42,518 bases of DNA from contig WRLG01000026.1 of assembly GCA_009777725.1 (NCBI GenBank), forward strand, positions 1 through 42,518, in the 5' to 3' direction. A program made the translations under genes and the position numbers. Each line of letters starts with the position of its first letter. Within the stretch, counting starts at the first letter, position 1. The notes beneath the pieces are model-generated. The model did not search any database. It was not told the origin of the DNA and saw nothing but the letters and a program-made list of their open reading frames with translations. Positions 23,250-32,580 of this stretch are shown piece after piece. Source of the stretch: Oscillospiraceae bacterium (GTDB lineage Bacteria; Bacillota; Clostridia; Oscillospirales; Ruminococcaceae).

Positions 23250-24266
23250 ATGCTATGCGGCATGGTCGAGGTTATGTCAAGCTTTAATTGGGGAATAATG
23301 GCAAGCGGTAAAATTGCCGAAAAATTTGCGGAAGCACTTAACTTTACGGAGGGTGCAAGGCTTTACGCGGTCGCGTCCAGAAGCCTTGAAAAAGCGCGGG
23401 ACTTCGCAAATAAGCACGGGGCGGAAAAGGCGTATGGCTCATATGAGGAATTAGCTAAGGATTCCGCAGTCGATATTATATATATAGCAACGCCCATGAG
23501 CTGTCATTACGATAACGTAAAGCTATGCTTTGAACACGGCAAAAACGTACTCTGCGAAAAAACCATTACCCTTAACGCAGACGAGCTTGAAGAGCTTATC
23601 AAAACGGCAAAAAGCAAAAATCTCTTTTTTATGGAAGCGATGTGGATGAAATGTATGCCGCATTTTAAAAAGGCTCTGCATTGGCATAAAAACGGAAGAA
23701 TAGGGGAAGTCAAAGCAATAAGGGCAGACCATTCAAACGCCGTTGCTTACGACCGCGATGACAGGCTTTTCCGCAATGATTTAGGCGGCGGTGCTCTGCT
23801 TGACATATGCGTTTACCCGATTACCTTCGCGGCAAGCTTTTTGGGCTTTGAGCCGAAGGAAATTATGTCCGCCGTGCACATAGGCGGGGAAAATGTAGAT
23901 ATGAACGAAGCGATTATCATGAAATATGAAAACGCCTTTGCTTCAATGTTCGCGGGCTTTGATGTGTTAAACGACAATCGTGCCGTGATTGTCGGCACGC
24001 AGGGCAGGATTGAGTTTAACCCGTGGTTTTTCTGCACCGATACCGTCCGCCTTTATGGCAAAAACGGCGCGCTGACCGAAGAATATACATTTCCTCATCC
24101 CTGCAACGGTTACGAATACGAAATAACCGAGGCGCAGGATTGTTTAAGGGACGGACTAAAGGAAAGCCGCCTAATCCCTTTATCAGACACGCTTGCCGTA
24201 TTAAAGCTTATGGATAAAATACGCCAAACTTGGGGCTTGACATTCAGCGGGGAGAATGAGAGTTAG
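23250..24266 (+). CDS. Gfo/Idh/MocA family oxidoreductase
   Basis: 338 residues. N-terminal Rossmann domain: NWGIMASGKIAEKFAEAL (nucleotide-binding loop in a slightly altered form), AVASRSLEKARDFA, and VDIIYIATPMSCHYDNVKLC, with the family lysine in NVLCEKTITLN. The C-terminal sheet domain binds the sugar or other polyol substrate. Members oxidise or reduce sugars, inositols or dihydrodiols with NAD(P); the specific substrate is not readable. AAAGGGGAG lies seven bases before ATG 23250; further ATGs at codons 5 and 9 are possible. First of three rightward genes with plsY and a solute-binding protein. Confidence 0.9.
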   Translation: MLCGMVEVMSSFNWGIMASGKIAEKFAEALNFTEGARLYAVASRSLEKARDFANKHGAEKAYGSYEELAKDSAVDIIYIATPMSCHYDNVKLCFEHGKNVLCEKTITLNADELEELIKTAKSKNLFFMEAMWMKCMPHFKKALHWHKNGRIGEVKAIRADHSNAVAYDRDDRLFRNDLGGGALLDICVYPITFAASFLGFEPKEIMSAVHIGGENVDMNEAIIMKYENAFASMFAGFDVLNDNRAVIVGTQGRIEFNPWFFCTDTVRLYGKNGALTEEYTFPHPCNGYEYEITEAQDCLRDGLKESRLIPLSDTLAVLKLMDKIRQTWGLTFSGENES

Positions 24267-24308
24267 TTTTTCAATGGGTATATTAATTTGTAATGTAAGG
24301 ATGGGAAT

Positions 24309-25001
24309 ATGATGTACTTTTTTTTGTCGTGCGTTATTTCAATGGCGGCTGCGTATCTCTTGGGAAGCTGTAATTCTTCAATCATCGTAGTAAGGCTGTT
24401 AAAAGGAGAGGATATTCGCAACCACGGAAGCAAGAACGCAGGATTGACCAATACGCTCCGCTGCTTCGGTAAAGCCGCCGCCGTGCTGACCCTTATCGGG
24501 GATTTGCTGAAAGGCGTTATCGCTGTTATATTAGCCCGCCTTATCTTCGGGCTATTCGGCTTCAGCGGCTCGGACTATGCGTATTTAATCAAATCAGTCG
24601 GCTATGCCGCAGGATTTTTTGCCATCATCGGGCACATTTTTCCTTTATATTACGGTTTTAAGGGCGGCAAGGGCGTTCTGACATCATCGTCAATCCTAAT
24701 CGTGCTGGACCCGCTCTCCTTCGCGCTTGCCATATCCTGCTTTTTGCTTGCGGTTGCAGTTACAAAATATGTATCATTATCATCCATGATAGCGGCTGTT
24801 TTTTATCCCATACTCACCTTTGTGCTCAACTATTTTTTCTACAAAGAGCCGCTTAACCAAAGCTTGACGTATACGGGGCTTGTCGCTTTGACGAGTGCTA
24901 TGCTGATTTATATGCACAGGACGAATATAGCAAGGCTGAGGGCGGGCACGGAAGCTAAAATTACCGACAAAAAAAGAGTTGATAAAGATAATAACTCTTA
25001 A
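24309..25001 (+). CDS. plsY: Glycerol-3-phosphate acyltransferase PlsY
   Basis: 230 residues with five to seven hydrophobic helices. Family blocks are present: LLGSCNSSIIVVRLLKGEDIRNHGSK is the first conserved loop (GSKNAGLTNTLR corresponds to the usual GSGNPGATNVLR), and GHIFPLYYGFKGGKGV is the second. PlsY transfers the acyl group from acyl phosphate to glycerol-3-phosphate at the membrane, the first step of phospholipid synthesis in most Bacillota. Start at ATG 24309 after GGGAAT; the next codon is also ATG. The acyl-phosphate synthase gene plsX is not in the window. Confidence 0.92.
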   Translation: MMYFFLSCVISMAAAYLLGSCNSSIIVVRLLKGEDIRNHGSKNAGLTNTLRCFGKAAAVLTLIGDLLKGVIAVILARLIFGLFGFSGSDYAYLIKSVGYAAGFFAIIGHIFPLYYGFKGGKGVLTSSSILIVLDPLSFALAISCFLLAVAVTKYVSLSSMIAAVFYPILTFVLNYFFYKEPLNQSLTYTGLVALTSAMLIYMHRTNIARLRAGTEAKITDKKRVDKDNNS

Positions 25002-25047
25002 AGCGCGGACAAGCCGGCTTATTTTCACAAATATCGGAGGTTGCGGA

Positions 25048-27444
25048 ATGCTTAAAAGAGTAATCTGCTCTGTGCTGTTGCTGTCTTTCGTACTAACGCT
25101 TGCAGGCTGTAATAAAAAAATTGAGGACGATGGCGAGGCTGAAAACATCTCTCATAAAAGCGAAGAAACTCTCGCCCCCTTTGAAACGATGCCCGTAGTT
25201 CTTGGCATGAATCAAATACGCTGTTTTTCACGTTTAAACGATGAGATGATTCTTATAGGTAAAGAAACAATTATTACATCGGATATAGAGGCAATTGAGA
25301 GCGAAGAGGGTTATACGTGGATACATTACGATTCGGAAGTAATCGCCTCAGCATTAATTTTCAATTCGGAGGGCGATTTATTAAATAAAATCATTTTACC
25401 CGAATACTATCTTGACGCGGTTGCTGTTGATTCCGAGGGAATATGGGTATTTGACAGTATCTACAGCGAAGGTGACGGCAATACGAAATACTTCTTAATC
25501 TGCCTTGATTTTGAGGGGAACGAGGTTAGAAAATTTGAGGTAGCTCTTGAAAAATTGTTTGCCGATGATAAAGTTTCCCCGATTGCGGAAATGATTATTG
25601 GGGACGATGGCAATTTTTATATGCTGTTTACGCCCGCTTATACAGCAAGCCAAGAGTATGGGGAATATTTTTATATCGTTTCTTTTGATAGAAACGGCAA
25701 TATACTCTTTGAAATAAAAGAACAGCGTGAATATCAAGAGCAAATGACAGAATTAGACCATCTTACCAAATTGCAAGACGGGCGAATCGTTGTCTTTAAA
25801 AGCCACCGGCATAACGCCGCATTTAACGGCGAGGAATTTTTTATAGAAATTGACCCTGCCCAAAAAGGTTACGGCAATCGGAAATGGAATTTTTCACAAC
25901 CCGATAAAATTCAGTCTCATATGACCATTTCAAACGGCGGCGGCGTTTATGATTTTCTGGTTAAGGATAGAGGGGTAATTTACGGCTATAAGATTGAAAC
26001 GGGCGAGAGCACGGAGCTAGTCAATTGGGCTGAGCGCGGAATATATAACAACGTCCATAGCTATGATGCGCCGTATCAATTCGCGGTATTATTCGGTGAT
26101 GAATATATATTCTCATTTTTAGAGAATAAATCTGAAGATGGTGACCCTTTTTCTTTATATGGCGTGATAAGCTTAGTCAAACTGCCCATAGCAAAGGACA
26201 GGCAGGTTTCGTCAAATAAAAAGAACGTAACGGCGGCAACGCTCGGCGAGGTTAGCGACAGCGTAAAAAACTCTATTGCGGAATTTAACAAACAAAGCGA
26301 AGAATATAATATCCAAATTAAGACATATGAGGGGGATATTAGCGATATAATCAATGCGTTTAATATTGACATAGCCTCCGGCAGAGCGGCTGATATAATA
26401 TTGACGGATAACAGCCATGTATCATTAGAGAGCTATGCTTCAAAAGGGCTTTTCGCCGATTTATATGAATTTATGGATAATGACCCCGATTTTGACAGAG
26501 ATGATTACCTCCCGAATGTCTTTAAGGGGCTTGAAACGGACGGCAAGCTGTTTATCGGTGCAAACTCATTTTATATCAGCACATTAATCGGCAAAACCGA
26601 GATTGTCGGCGAAAACAAGGGCTGGACTTGGGACGAATATAACGCACTTTTGGCAAAGCAACCGACAGGAATTACCCCGATTGCAAATGAATGGGATTAT
26701 ATCACGAACAAGAATTTTCTTGAATATATGCTTTATTCCAACATGAGCGAATTTGTGGATTTCAAAGCGGGGACATGCTCTTTTGAAAGCACGGGATTTA
26801 TCGAGCTTTTAAAAGCGGCGGACAGCTACCCTGCCGAGCCGGACAGAGTTTTAAGCCCTGATGCGTACAGAGCGGGAAATCCGTTGCTTATGCAGGTAAA
26901 TGTCGCTTCCTTTGTCATTCATAAAATATTTGAAACGGCGCGTTTCGGCGGTGACATAACCTTTATCGGCTTCCCCGCTGAAAGCGGTAACGGCTCATAC
27001 GGGCGGGCGGACAGCCGATTTGCAATCCTAAAAAACGCAAACGAACCGCAGGGCGCGCGGGAATTTGTGAAGTATCTTTTAACCGATTTTCAAGAAACGG
27101 CGGTAACGCCAAAATCGGGAACCTTAATGCCGGGCTTCCCCGTCAGAACATCCACTCTTGAAAGGCTGGCGGATAAGGCTAAGAATGCTCCTGCTTTTGA
27201 TTTTTCGCTCCCGCTTGAAAACGGCGGGGAATTATTAATTGAAATCGAACCCAATACCGATGCGGACAATCAAAAAGTGTTTGATTTGATTGATTCAATT
27301 ACGGATTTTACAAGTTTTGACATAACCGTTGCAAGTATTGTTCAAGAAGAAGCCGCGTATTATTTCAGCAATCAAAAATCCGCTGAGGAAGTTTCGGCAA
27401 TTATACAAAACAGGGTGGGGCTTTATCTTGCGGGGTTGGGGTAA
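25048..27444 (+). CDS. Large extracellular solute-binding lipoprotein
   Basis: 798 residues from ATG 25048, seven bases after GGAGG. A lipoprotein signal (hydrophobic stretch ending LTLAGC, Cys21) directs it to the outer face of the membrane. Residues about 50-410 show repeated beta-strand patterns (SALIFNSEGDLLNKIILP, AVDSEGIWVFDSIYSEGDG, IVSFDRNGNILFEI) typical of a beta-propeller-like sensor; residues about 430-798 resemble sugar-binding ABC proteins (family 1), e.g. IIEFNKQSEEYNI-like and ADIILTDNSHVSLESYASKGLFADL. It is about twice as long as ordinary binding proteins. No ABC permease or ATPase gene is adjacent, so it may work with a distant transporter or as a sensor. Confidence 0.82.
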   Translation: MLKRVICSVLLLSFVLTLAGCNKKIEDDGEAENISHKSEETLAPFETMPVVLGMNQIRCFSRLNDEMILIGKETIITSDIEAIESEEGYTWIHYDSEVIASALIFNSEGDLLNKIILPEYYLDAVAVDSEGIWVFDSIYSEGDGNTKYFLICLDFEGNEVRKFEVALEKLFADDKVSPIAEMIIGDDGNFYMLFTPAYTASQEYGEYFYIVSFDRNGNILFEIKEQREYQEQMTELDHLTKLQDGRIVVFKSHRHNAAFNGEEFFIEIDPAQKGYGNRKWNFSQPDKIQSHMTISNGGGVYDFLVKDRGVIYGYKIETGESTELVNWAERGIYNNVHSYDAPYQFAVLFGDEYIFSFLENKSEDGDPFSLYGVISLVKLPIAKDRQVSSNKKNVTAATLGEVSDSVKNSIAEFNKQSEEYNIQIKTYEGDISDIINAFNIDIASGRAADIILTDNSHVSLESYASKGLFADLYEFMDNDPDFDRDDYLPNVFKGLETDGKLFIGANSFYISTLIGKTEIVGENKGWTWDEYNALLAKQPTGITPIANEWDYITNKNFLEYMLYSNMSEFVDFKAGTCSFESTGFIELLKAADSYPAEPDRVLSPDAYRAGNPLLMQVNVASFVIHKIFETARFGGDITFIGFPAESGNGSYGRADSRFAILKNANEPQGAREFVKYLLTDFQETAVTPKSGTLMPGFPVRTSTLERLADKAKNAPAFDFSLPLENGGELLIEIEPNTDADNQKVFDLIDSITDFTSFDITVASIVQEEAAYYFSNQKSAEEVSAIIQNRVGLYLAGLG

Positions 27445-27490
27445 CACCGCATCAAAAACGAACTGTCAAGCATTTTTCGAGAAAAAATTA

Positions 27491-27546
27491 AAACCCAACC
27501 AAAAACTAAGCGGCTGTGAAAGCCGCTTAATTTTTTGGTTGGGTTT
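27491..27546. terminator. Bidirectional terminator between the lipoprotein gene and tRNA-Arg
   Basis: Inner stem AAGCGGCT/AGCCGCTT (27508-27515, 27521-27528), continued by a perfect 15-base outer stem starting AAACCCAACC (27491-27505 with 27532-27546). T- and A-rich flanks allow it to stop the rightward lipoprotein transcript and the leftward tRNA-Arg transcript. Confidence 0.88.
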
Positions 27547-27559
27547 ATAATAGGTTTTT

Positions 27560-27636
27560 TGGCACGCCTTATTGGATTCGAACCAATGACTTACTGCTTA
27601 GAAGGCAGTTACTCTATCCTGCTGAGTTAAAGGCGC
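27560..27636 (-). tRNA. tRNA-Arg (TCT)
   Basis: A 77-nt tRNA with encoded CCA. Acceptor GCGCCTT pairs with AAGGCGT (one G-T), D arm CTCAGCAGGATAGAG, anticodon arm CTGCCTTCTAAGCAG with TCT, T arm TTGGTTCGAATCCAA. Confidence 0.96.
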
Positions 27637-27665
27637 GAATATGCCTATGACGGGATAACGAATTT

Positions 27666-27694
27666 ATTATAGCATAACTTTATTCGCTTGTCAA
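27666..27694 (-). promoter_or_regulatory. Promoter of tRNA-Arg
   Basis: Minus-strand TTGACA (27689-27694) and TATAAT (27666-27671), spacer 17, about 30 bases before the tRNA. Confidence 0.85.
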
Positions 27695-27768
27695 GTGTTT
27701 TAAATAATATTATTGACAAAATTTTTGTAACATATACATTGACTTACCGTATCAAATCAAAAACCTAC

Positions 27769-27797
27769 TTGACATTTTGGTAATAACATGATATAAT
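27769..27797 (+). promoter_or_regulatory. Promoter of the DUF1538 operon
   Basis: TTGACA (27769-27774) and TATAAT (27792-27797), spacer 17. The ~90-base leader that follows contains near-repeats of CTAATCACTAA. Confidence 0.8.
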
Positions 27798-27889
27798 TTT
27801 GGTATACTATAAATATTAATGATATATTTGGCAATTATCTTGACACTAATCGCTAATCACTAAACACTAACCGGGAAAGGAATGTGGGA

Positions 27890-29440
27890 ATGAGGCAAAA
27901 CTTGTTGGATAAGAGGCAAAATTTGTTAAATAAGATATTAGAGTCGTTTTCGTCCGTTCTTCCGATAATCGTTATTGTATTTATCCTGTCGGTCAGTATT
28001 GCGCCGATAACGGGGGATATGTTCTTTAAATTCTTTGTGGGAACGGCATTTCTGATAATCGGAATCGGGCTTTTCACAATCGGCGTTGACCAATCTCTCG
28101 TATTAATGGGCGAGGAGATAGGCTCTAAGATAACTCGCTTTAAGAAGTTATGGATTATCCTGCCCGCTATATTTATTATCGGATTTTTCGTTGCCGTTGC
28201 CGAGCCGGATTTGAATGTTTTGGCTTCGCAAGTCGCCTTTGTTGAGAAGAATACGCTTATTATGACGGTCGCGTTAAGTGTCGGAACTTTTCTGGCTATT
28301 GCATTTTTGCGGATATTTTTGCAGATTAAGATGGCGCGAATCCTTAGCTTTTTGTATATAATTATATTAGCGATTGTTCTGTCGCCGATGATTTCGGAGG
28401 ATTTTATTCCGGTTGCTTTCGATTCGGGCGGCGTTGCGACGGGACCTGTTGTTGTTCCGTTTATAGTCGCTATTGGTTTGGGACTTTCGTTTGTTCGTGA
28501 CGATAAAACCCAGCAGGAGGATAGCTTTGGTCTGGTCGGGCTTTGTGCTATAGGTCCGATAGCGGCGACTTTGCTTTTGGGGATGTTCACTAATAATGCG
28601 GATAAAGAGATGAGTGCCGAGCTTGTTTATATTCAAAATTACGACAGCGTAGCTGATGTTTTCCATGAATTTTTAGTGCAGTTCCCGCATTATTTTCTCG
28701 AAACGGGGATTGCGATTGCACCGATATTAGTGCTGTTTTTCATATTCAATTTTATAATACTGAAACTTGATAAGCAAACGATTATTAAGATACTTGTAGG
28801 GCTTTTATATACTTACTTAGGGCTTGTTTTGTTCTTCACAGGGGTAAACGTCGGCTTTATACCGACAGGGCAGTTTTTAGGCGGAACGCTGGCAAAAAGT
28901 GCACCACTCCTTTTAATCCCGATAGGCATGATTATCGGCTTCTTCATCGTGTCGGCTGAACCTGCCGTTATCGTATTAAAACAGCAGGTTGAGAATGTAA
29001 CCGACGGTGCGATAACAGGAAAAGGGCTCGGGCGAGGGCTTTCAATCGGGATTGCAATCTCCGTCGGCTTGGCTATGATTCGGGTTTTGAGCGGAATATC
29101 TATACTATGGTTTCTAATCCCGGGTTATGCCTTTGCCCTTGTTATGACCCTGTTTGTCCCCCCTGTATATACCTCTATTGCAATCGATTCGGGAGCGGTC
29201 GCAAGCGGTCCTATGACGGTTACGTTTTCTTTGCCGCTGGCGTTGGGAGCGAGCCAAGCCTTGGGCGGCAATATCGCCGCCGACGCGTTCGGGCTTGTTG
29301 CCATGGTATCAATGACTCCGTTTATAACTATCCAATTGCTTGGCTTTATCAGCATAATGAAAAAGAAAAGAACCAAGCCGCTCCCTGTTCCCATCCCTGT
29401 CGAGGCGGACGAAATTGTGGATTTAACAGAAGAAGACTAA
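27890..29440 (+). CDS. DUF1538 family integral membrane protein
   Basis: 516 residues from ATG 27890 (a GTG two codons earlier is also open); AAAGGA lies upstream. About 12-14 hydrophobic helices form two homologous halves: VAVAEPDLNVLASQV and FDSGGVATGPVVVPF in the first half recur as VSAEPAVIVLKQQV and IDSGAVASGPMTVTF in the second. The paired Ser-Gly/Gly-Pro re-entrant-like motifs suggest a transporter with internal pseudo-symmetry. The family (PF07556) has no proven substrate. It is followed 20 bases later by a tandem PII-like gene, implying control by nucleotide or metabolite status, as PII proteins control AmtB and other transporters. The C-terminal tail is acidic and Pro-rich. Confidence 0.88.
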   Translation: MRQNLLDKRQNLLNKILESFSSVLPIIVIVFILSVSIAPITGDMFFKFFVGTAFLIIGIGLFTIGVDQSLVLMGEEIGSKITRFKKLWIILPAIFIIGFFVAVAEPDLNVLASQVAFVEKNTLIMTVALSVGTFLAIAFLRIFLQIKMARILSFLYIIILAIVLSPMISEDFIPVAFDSGGVATGPVVVPFIVAIGLGLSFVRDDKTQQEDSFGLVGLCAIGPIAATLLLGMFTNNADKEMSAELVYIQNYDSVADVFHEFLVQFPHYFLETGIAIAPILVLFFIFNFIILKLDKQTIIKILVGLLYTYLGLVLFFTGVNVGFIPTGQFLGGTLAKSAPLLLIPIGMIIGFFIVSAEPAVIVLKQQVENVTDGAITGKGLGRGLSIGIAISVGLAMIRVLSGISILWFLIPGYAFALVMTLFVPPVYTSIAIDSGAVASGPMTVTFSLPLALGASQALGGNIAADAFGLVAMVSMTPFITIQLLGFISIMKKKRTKPLPVPIPVEADEIVDLTEED

Positions 29441-29460
29441 TTCAGTAAGGATGGTTTTAA

Positions 29461-30183
29461 ATGAAATTAAAAGCATTAGTGATTATAGCGAATGAAGACT
29501 GCTGTGATTTAATCCCTAAAATTCTGGTTAAATCGGAATCGCCGTTTTATTTTATTATGCACGGAAGCGGCATTGCCGATTCTGTTATGCTTGATTATTT
29601 GGGGCTTATTCAAAATAAAAAAATGGTCGCTTTTAGTATTACGGCTAAAAAAAATGTCTCGTTTATATATAAGCTTTTAGAACACCATATGCAGCTTAGT
29701 TCCGCAGGCAAGGGCATTGCATTTTCTATTGACATAGATACAGCAAGCGCGGCTTTAACGAAAGCCTATAAAGAAATTCCCGAAAACGGCGATAATAATG
29801 ATAATAGTAAGGGCGGTTATGAACTTATGGAAACTAAAATTGATGGTCATCAATATGAATTAGTTATAACAGTAGCGGAGCGGGGCAGTTTTGACGAAAT
29901 AAAAGCCGCAGCAAAAGCCGCTGGAGTGCGAGGCGGGACTCTTATTCACGGCTTAGGGATGGGCAGCGAAAAATCCGAAAAATTCTTCGGGATTTCTATC
30001 CAGCCGGAGAAAGATATCATCATGATTATCACCAAAAAAGAAGAATCCAAAGATGTTATGAAGAGCATCTTAGAAGCCGCCGGTTTAAGCACGAAGCATA
30101 AAGGGATATGTTTTTCTTTGCCTGTAGACAACGTGTTCGGCTTGGCAAGCAAAATTGAAATTGATAATTTGAAGTTGGATTAG
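29461..30183 (+). CDS. Tandem PII-like signalling protein
   Basis: 240 residues. Two related halves, about 1-110 and 125-240, each look like a PII-type ferredoxin fold: LKALVIIANEDCCDLIPKIL in the first, YELVITVAERGSFDEIKAAA then GGTLIHGLGM and IIMIITKKEESKDVMKSI in the second. PII proteins are trimers that bind ATP/ADP or other effectors and regulate transporters. The canonical T-loop with a modifiable tyrosine is not visible, and HGLGMGSEK may replace it. Fusion of two domains would allow a trimer-like ring by fewer chains. Cotranscribed with the DUF1538 gene, probably its regulator; that is inference. Confidence 0.75.
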   Translation: MKLKALVIIANEDCCDLIPKILVKSESPFYFIMHGSGIADSVMLDYLGLIQNKKMVAFSITAKKNVSFIYKLLEHHMQLSSAGKGIAFSIDIDTASAALTKAYKEIPENGDNNDNSKGGYELMETKIDGHQYELVITVAERGSFDEIKAAAKAAGVRGGTLIHGLGMGSEKSEKFFGISIQPEKDIIMIITKKEESKDVMKSILEAAGLSTKHKGICFSLPVDNVFGLASKIEIDNLKLD

Positions 30184-30259
30184 GAGCGGATTTATGCCGT
30201 TAAGGAGTATAACAGAAAAAATCGGAGGTGCTTCATAGGCACATGAAACAAAGGTGTTG

Positions 30260-30640
30260 CTAAAGCCTAAAAGCGTAGGGCATCAGCTCTTTGAGCGGGT
30301 GGCAGACAGGCGGCTTGCCGTCTTCGCATAAGATTACCCGTAATGACGGCGAAAATTCAGCCATGACCTGCAAACAGCTTCCGCAGGGAAAAGTTAGCTT
30401 CCCGCCGCTTGACGTGATAGCTATAGCCGAAAATTCGGTGAAGCCCTCTGAAACGGCTTTGAAAATCGCCGTTCTTTCGGCGCAGTTGGTCGAGCCGTAG
30501 GCGGCGTTTTCTATATTGCACCCTGTAAAGGTATCGCCGCTTTGGCATAGCAAAGCCGCTCCGACCTTAAAGCCGGAATATGGGGCATATGCCCTTGCTT
30601 GGGCTTCCACTGAGCGCGCAACAAGCTCTTTATCTGTCAT
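30260..30640 (-). CDS. cdd: Cytidine deaminase
   Basis: 126 residues, the normal size of the tetrameric enzyme. Zinc-binding motif NCAERTAIF with catalytic Glu, and PCGSCLQVMAEF with the other two Cys ligands, are present, as is YAPYSGFKVGAALL near the start. It deaminates cytidine and deoxycytidine to uridine forms in pyrimidine salvage. GGAG occurs twice before the ATG. It is a single gene convergent with the PII-like gene and divergent from the diacylglycerol kinase gene. Confidence 0.95.
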   Translation of the reverse strand: MTDKELVARSVEAQARAYAPYSGFKVGAALLCQSGDTFTGCNIENAAYGSTNCAERTAIFKAVSEGFTEFSAIAITSSGGKLTFPCGSCLQVMAEFSPSLRVILCEDGKPPVCHPLKELMPYAFRL

Positions 30641-30710
30641 TCTCCGTCCACTCCTTATAAAATAAAGTGTAAATAAAAATAGAAAATCAATTTAAAAATG
30701 GTTGAAATGA

Positions 30711-30739
30711 TTGACACTGCCTCATTATTATGTTACAAT
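30711..30739 (+). promoter_or_regulatory. Promoter of the diacylglycerol kinase-like gene
   Basis: TTGACA (30711-30716) and TACAAT (30734-30739), spacer 17, about 100 bases before the start codon. Confidence 0.75.
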
Positions 30740-30840
30740 GTTCAATGTACGGTGCCCTCCGATACAAGCCGAGCCATACGCGCTAAATACATAATACTAT
30801 ATTATATCATATATTTTTGCGAATGTCAAGGAGAATTATA

Positions 30841-31731
30841 ATGAGGAAGATGCTTTTTATTTTTAATCCGAATTCGGGTAAGGGTATGGTTAAAGCGCAT
30901 TTACCCGTAATAATAGATACTTTCGTAAAGGGCGGCTATGAGGTCGTGGCACACCCCACTCAAACTCGGGCGGACGCGCTCCATAAGGTAACCGCGCGGG
31001 GGGCGGATTTCGATGTTATAGCCTGCGCGGGCGGCGATGGTACGCTCAACGAGGTTATCGCCGGTCTGATGCAGTTGAATGTGAAGCTTCCGCTGGGCTA
31101 TATTCCGGCGGGGACTATGAATGATTTCGCTTCAAGCTTGGAAATCCCCAAAACGATGACCGAGGCGGCTAAGCTGATTGTAGAGGGCGAAACCGCAGAG
31201 GTTGACATAGGCTCGTTTAACGGCGATTATTTCACCTATGTCGCCGGGTTCGGCGCGTTTACCTCCGTTAGCTATGAAACGCCGCAACAGCTTAAAAATA
31301 TGTTCGGCTCTTTAGCCTATGTGATGGAGATGGTAAAAAGCTTGGGGATGCCTAAATCTTACCGCGTTAACGTATCCTATGACGGAAAGGAGCTTTTGGG
31401 TGACTATGTTTTCGGCATGGCTTCCAACTCAAAATCCGTGGGCGGAATTAAGGGCTTGGGTGGGAAAGACGTTTTTCTTGATGACGGGCTTTTTGAATGT
31501 CTCCTTATTAAAAATCCCGAAACTATCGTTGAATTTCAAATGACGGTAAACGCCCTTTTAAGGAGAGAGATGGAGTCGGAGCATTTTCATTTTTTCAAGG
31601 CGTCAAAGATAGAATTTCACTCGGACGATGACCTCCCGTGGACTTTGGACGGAGAATTCGGCGGCAATTGCAGAAATGTTACCGTCACCAATATGCACAA
31701 GGCGGTTTCCGTTTTTGTAAAAAAAGCTTAA
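30841..31731 (+). CDS. YegS/BmrU-type diacylglycerol (lipid) kinase
   Basis: 296 residues from ATG 30841, with AAGGAG seven bases upstream. Kinase motifs FIFNPNSGKG at the start and CAGGDGTLNEVIAGL near residue 60 (nucleotide-binding GGDGT) identify the DAGK catalytic family; a later LPLGYIPAGTMNDFA and DDGLFECLLI are also conserved. These enzymes phosphorylate diacylglycerol or related lipids with ATP and recycle lipid from lipoteichoic acid or polymer synthesis. It is upstream of pyrH but has its own promoter, and pyrH has another. Confidence 0.92.
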   Translation: MRKMLFIFNPNSGKGMVKAHLPVIIDTFVKGGYEVVAHPTQTRADALHKVTARGADFDVIACAGGDGTLNEVIAGLMQLNVKLPLGYIPAGTMNDFASSLEIPKTMTEAAKLIVEGETAEVDIGSFNGDYFTYVAGFGAFTSVSYETPQQLKNMFGSLAYVMEMVKSLGMPKSYRVNVSYDGKELLGDYVFGMASNSKSVGGIKGLGGKDVFLDDGLFECLLIKNPETIVEFQMTVNALLRREMESEHFHFFKASKIEFHSDDDLPWTLDGEFGGNCRNVTVTNMHKAVSVFVKKA

Positions 31732-31740
31732 AATAACCCC

Positions 31741-31769
31741 TTTACAAATTAAAAAATTTACTGTATAAT
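31741..31769 (+). promoter_or_regulatory. Promoter of the pyrH-frr operon
   Basis: TTTACA (31741-31746) and TATAAT (31764-31769), spacer 17. Confidence 0.7.
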
Positions 31770-31832
31770 ATTATAAAAGGTTACTCCTAATCTTTCGTTC
31801 TTAAATTAATACCCGAAAGGATGTTACAGCAG

Positions 31833-32543
31833 ATGAGTGAACAGCCAAAATACAAGCGGGTTCTTTTAAAGGTCAGCGGCGAGGCTTTAGCGGGCAACAA
31901 AAAAACGGGACTTGATTATTCCGTAGTTACGAAAATATGCGAAAGCATTAAAAAATGCGCCGATGCCGGGGTTGAGGTCGGTGTCGTGGTGGGCGGCGGA
32001 AATCTGTGGCGCGGGCGTTCAAGCGGTGCTATGGACAGAACCAGGGCGGACCACATCGGAATGTTGGCGACCGTTATGAATTCATTAGCCGTTGCCGATG
32101 TTTTGGAATCGCTCGGAGCTACCGTAAGGGTTCAGACGGCTATAGCGATGAATCAAGTAGCCGAGCCGTATATCAGAAACAGGGCTGTGCGGCATCTGGA
32201 AAGGGGCATGATTGTAATCATCGGCTGCGGAACGGGTAATCCCTATTTTTCAACCGATACAGCGGCGGCTTTAAGGGCGGCTGAAATCAACGCCGATATT
32301 ATGCTCAAAGCCACAATGGTTGACGGTATATACGATAAAGACCCCCGAAATCACAGCGATGCGGTAAAATACGATAATCTGAGCTTCAGCGAAATATTAG
32401 TTAAAAACCTCACCGTTATGGACGGAACAGCCGCTTCAATGTGCAGGGATAACGGCATCCCCCTAATCGTATTCGACTTAAACAGCCCCGAAAATATTTA
32501 CTTAGCTTGCATGGGGGCTCAGGTAGGGACGTTTGTCAATTAA
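31833..32543 (+). CDS. pyrH: UMP kinase
   Basis: 236 residues from ATG 31833 ([19 protein letters not shown]), the family start; ATG 31821 is also in frame but adjoins the GAAAGG site. The amino acid kinase fold is shown by [44 protein letters not shown] and [19 protein letters not shown]. It converts UMP to UDP and is normally a hexamer controlled by UTP and GTP. It begins the conserved order pyrH-frr-uppS-cdsA-dxr; tsf, usual upstream partner, is absent here. Confidence 0.96.
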   Translation: MSEQPKYKRVLLKVSGEALAGNKKTGLDYSVVTKICESIKKCADAGVEVGVVVGGGNLWRGRSSGAMDRTRADHIGMLATVMNSLAVADVLESLGATVRVQTAIAMNQVAEPYIRNRAVRHLERGMIVIIGCGTGNPYFSTDTAAALRAAEINADIMLKATMVDGIYDKDPRNHSDAVKYDNLSFSEILVKNLTVMDGTAASMCRDNGIPLIVFDLNSPENIYLACMGAQVGTFVN

Positions 32544-32580
32544 CAAATAATAATTAACAATTAGAAAGGGTAGATTTTTT

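Noticed and set aside
27853-28590. 245-codon minus-strand frame under the DUF1538 gene
   Set aside because: Shadow of a clear membrane-protein gene; no membrane or domain pattern of its own.
30194-30238. 14-codon frame after the PII-like gene
   Set aside because: No conserved features; lies in the convergent gap before cdd.
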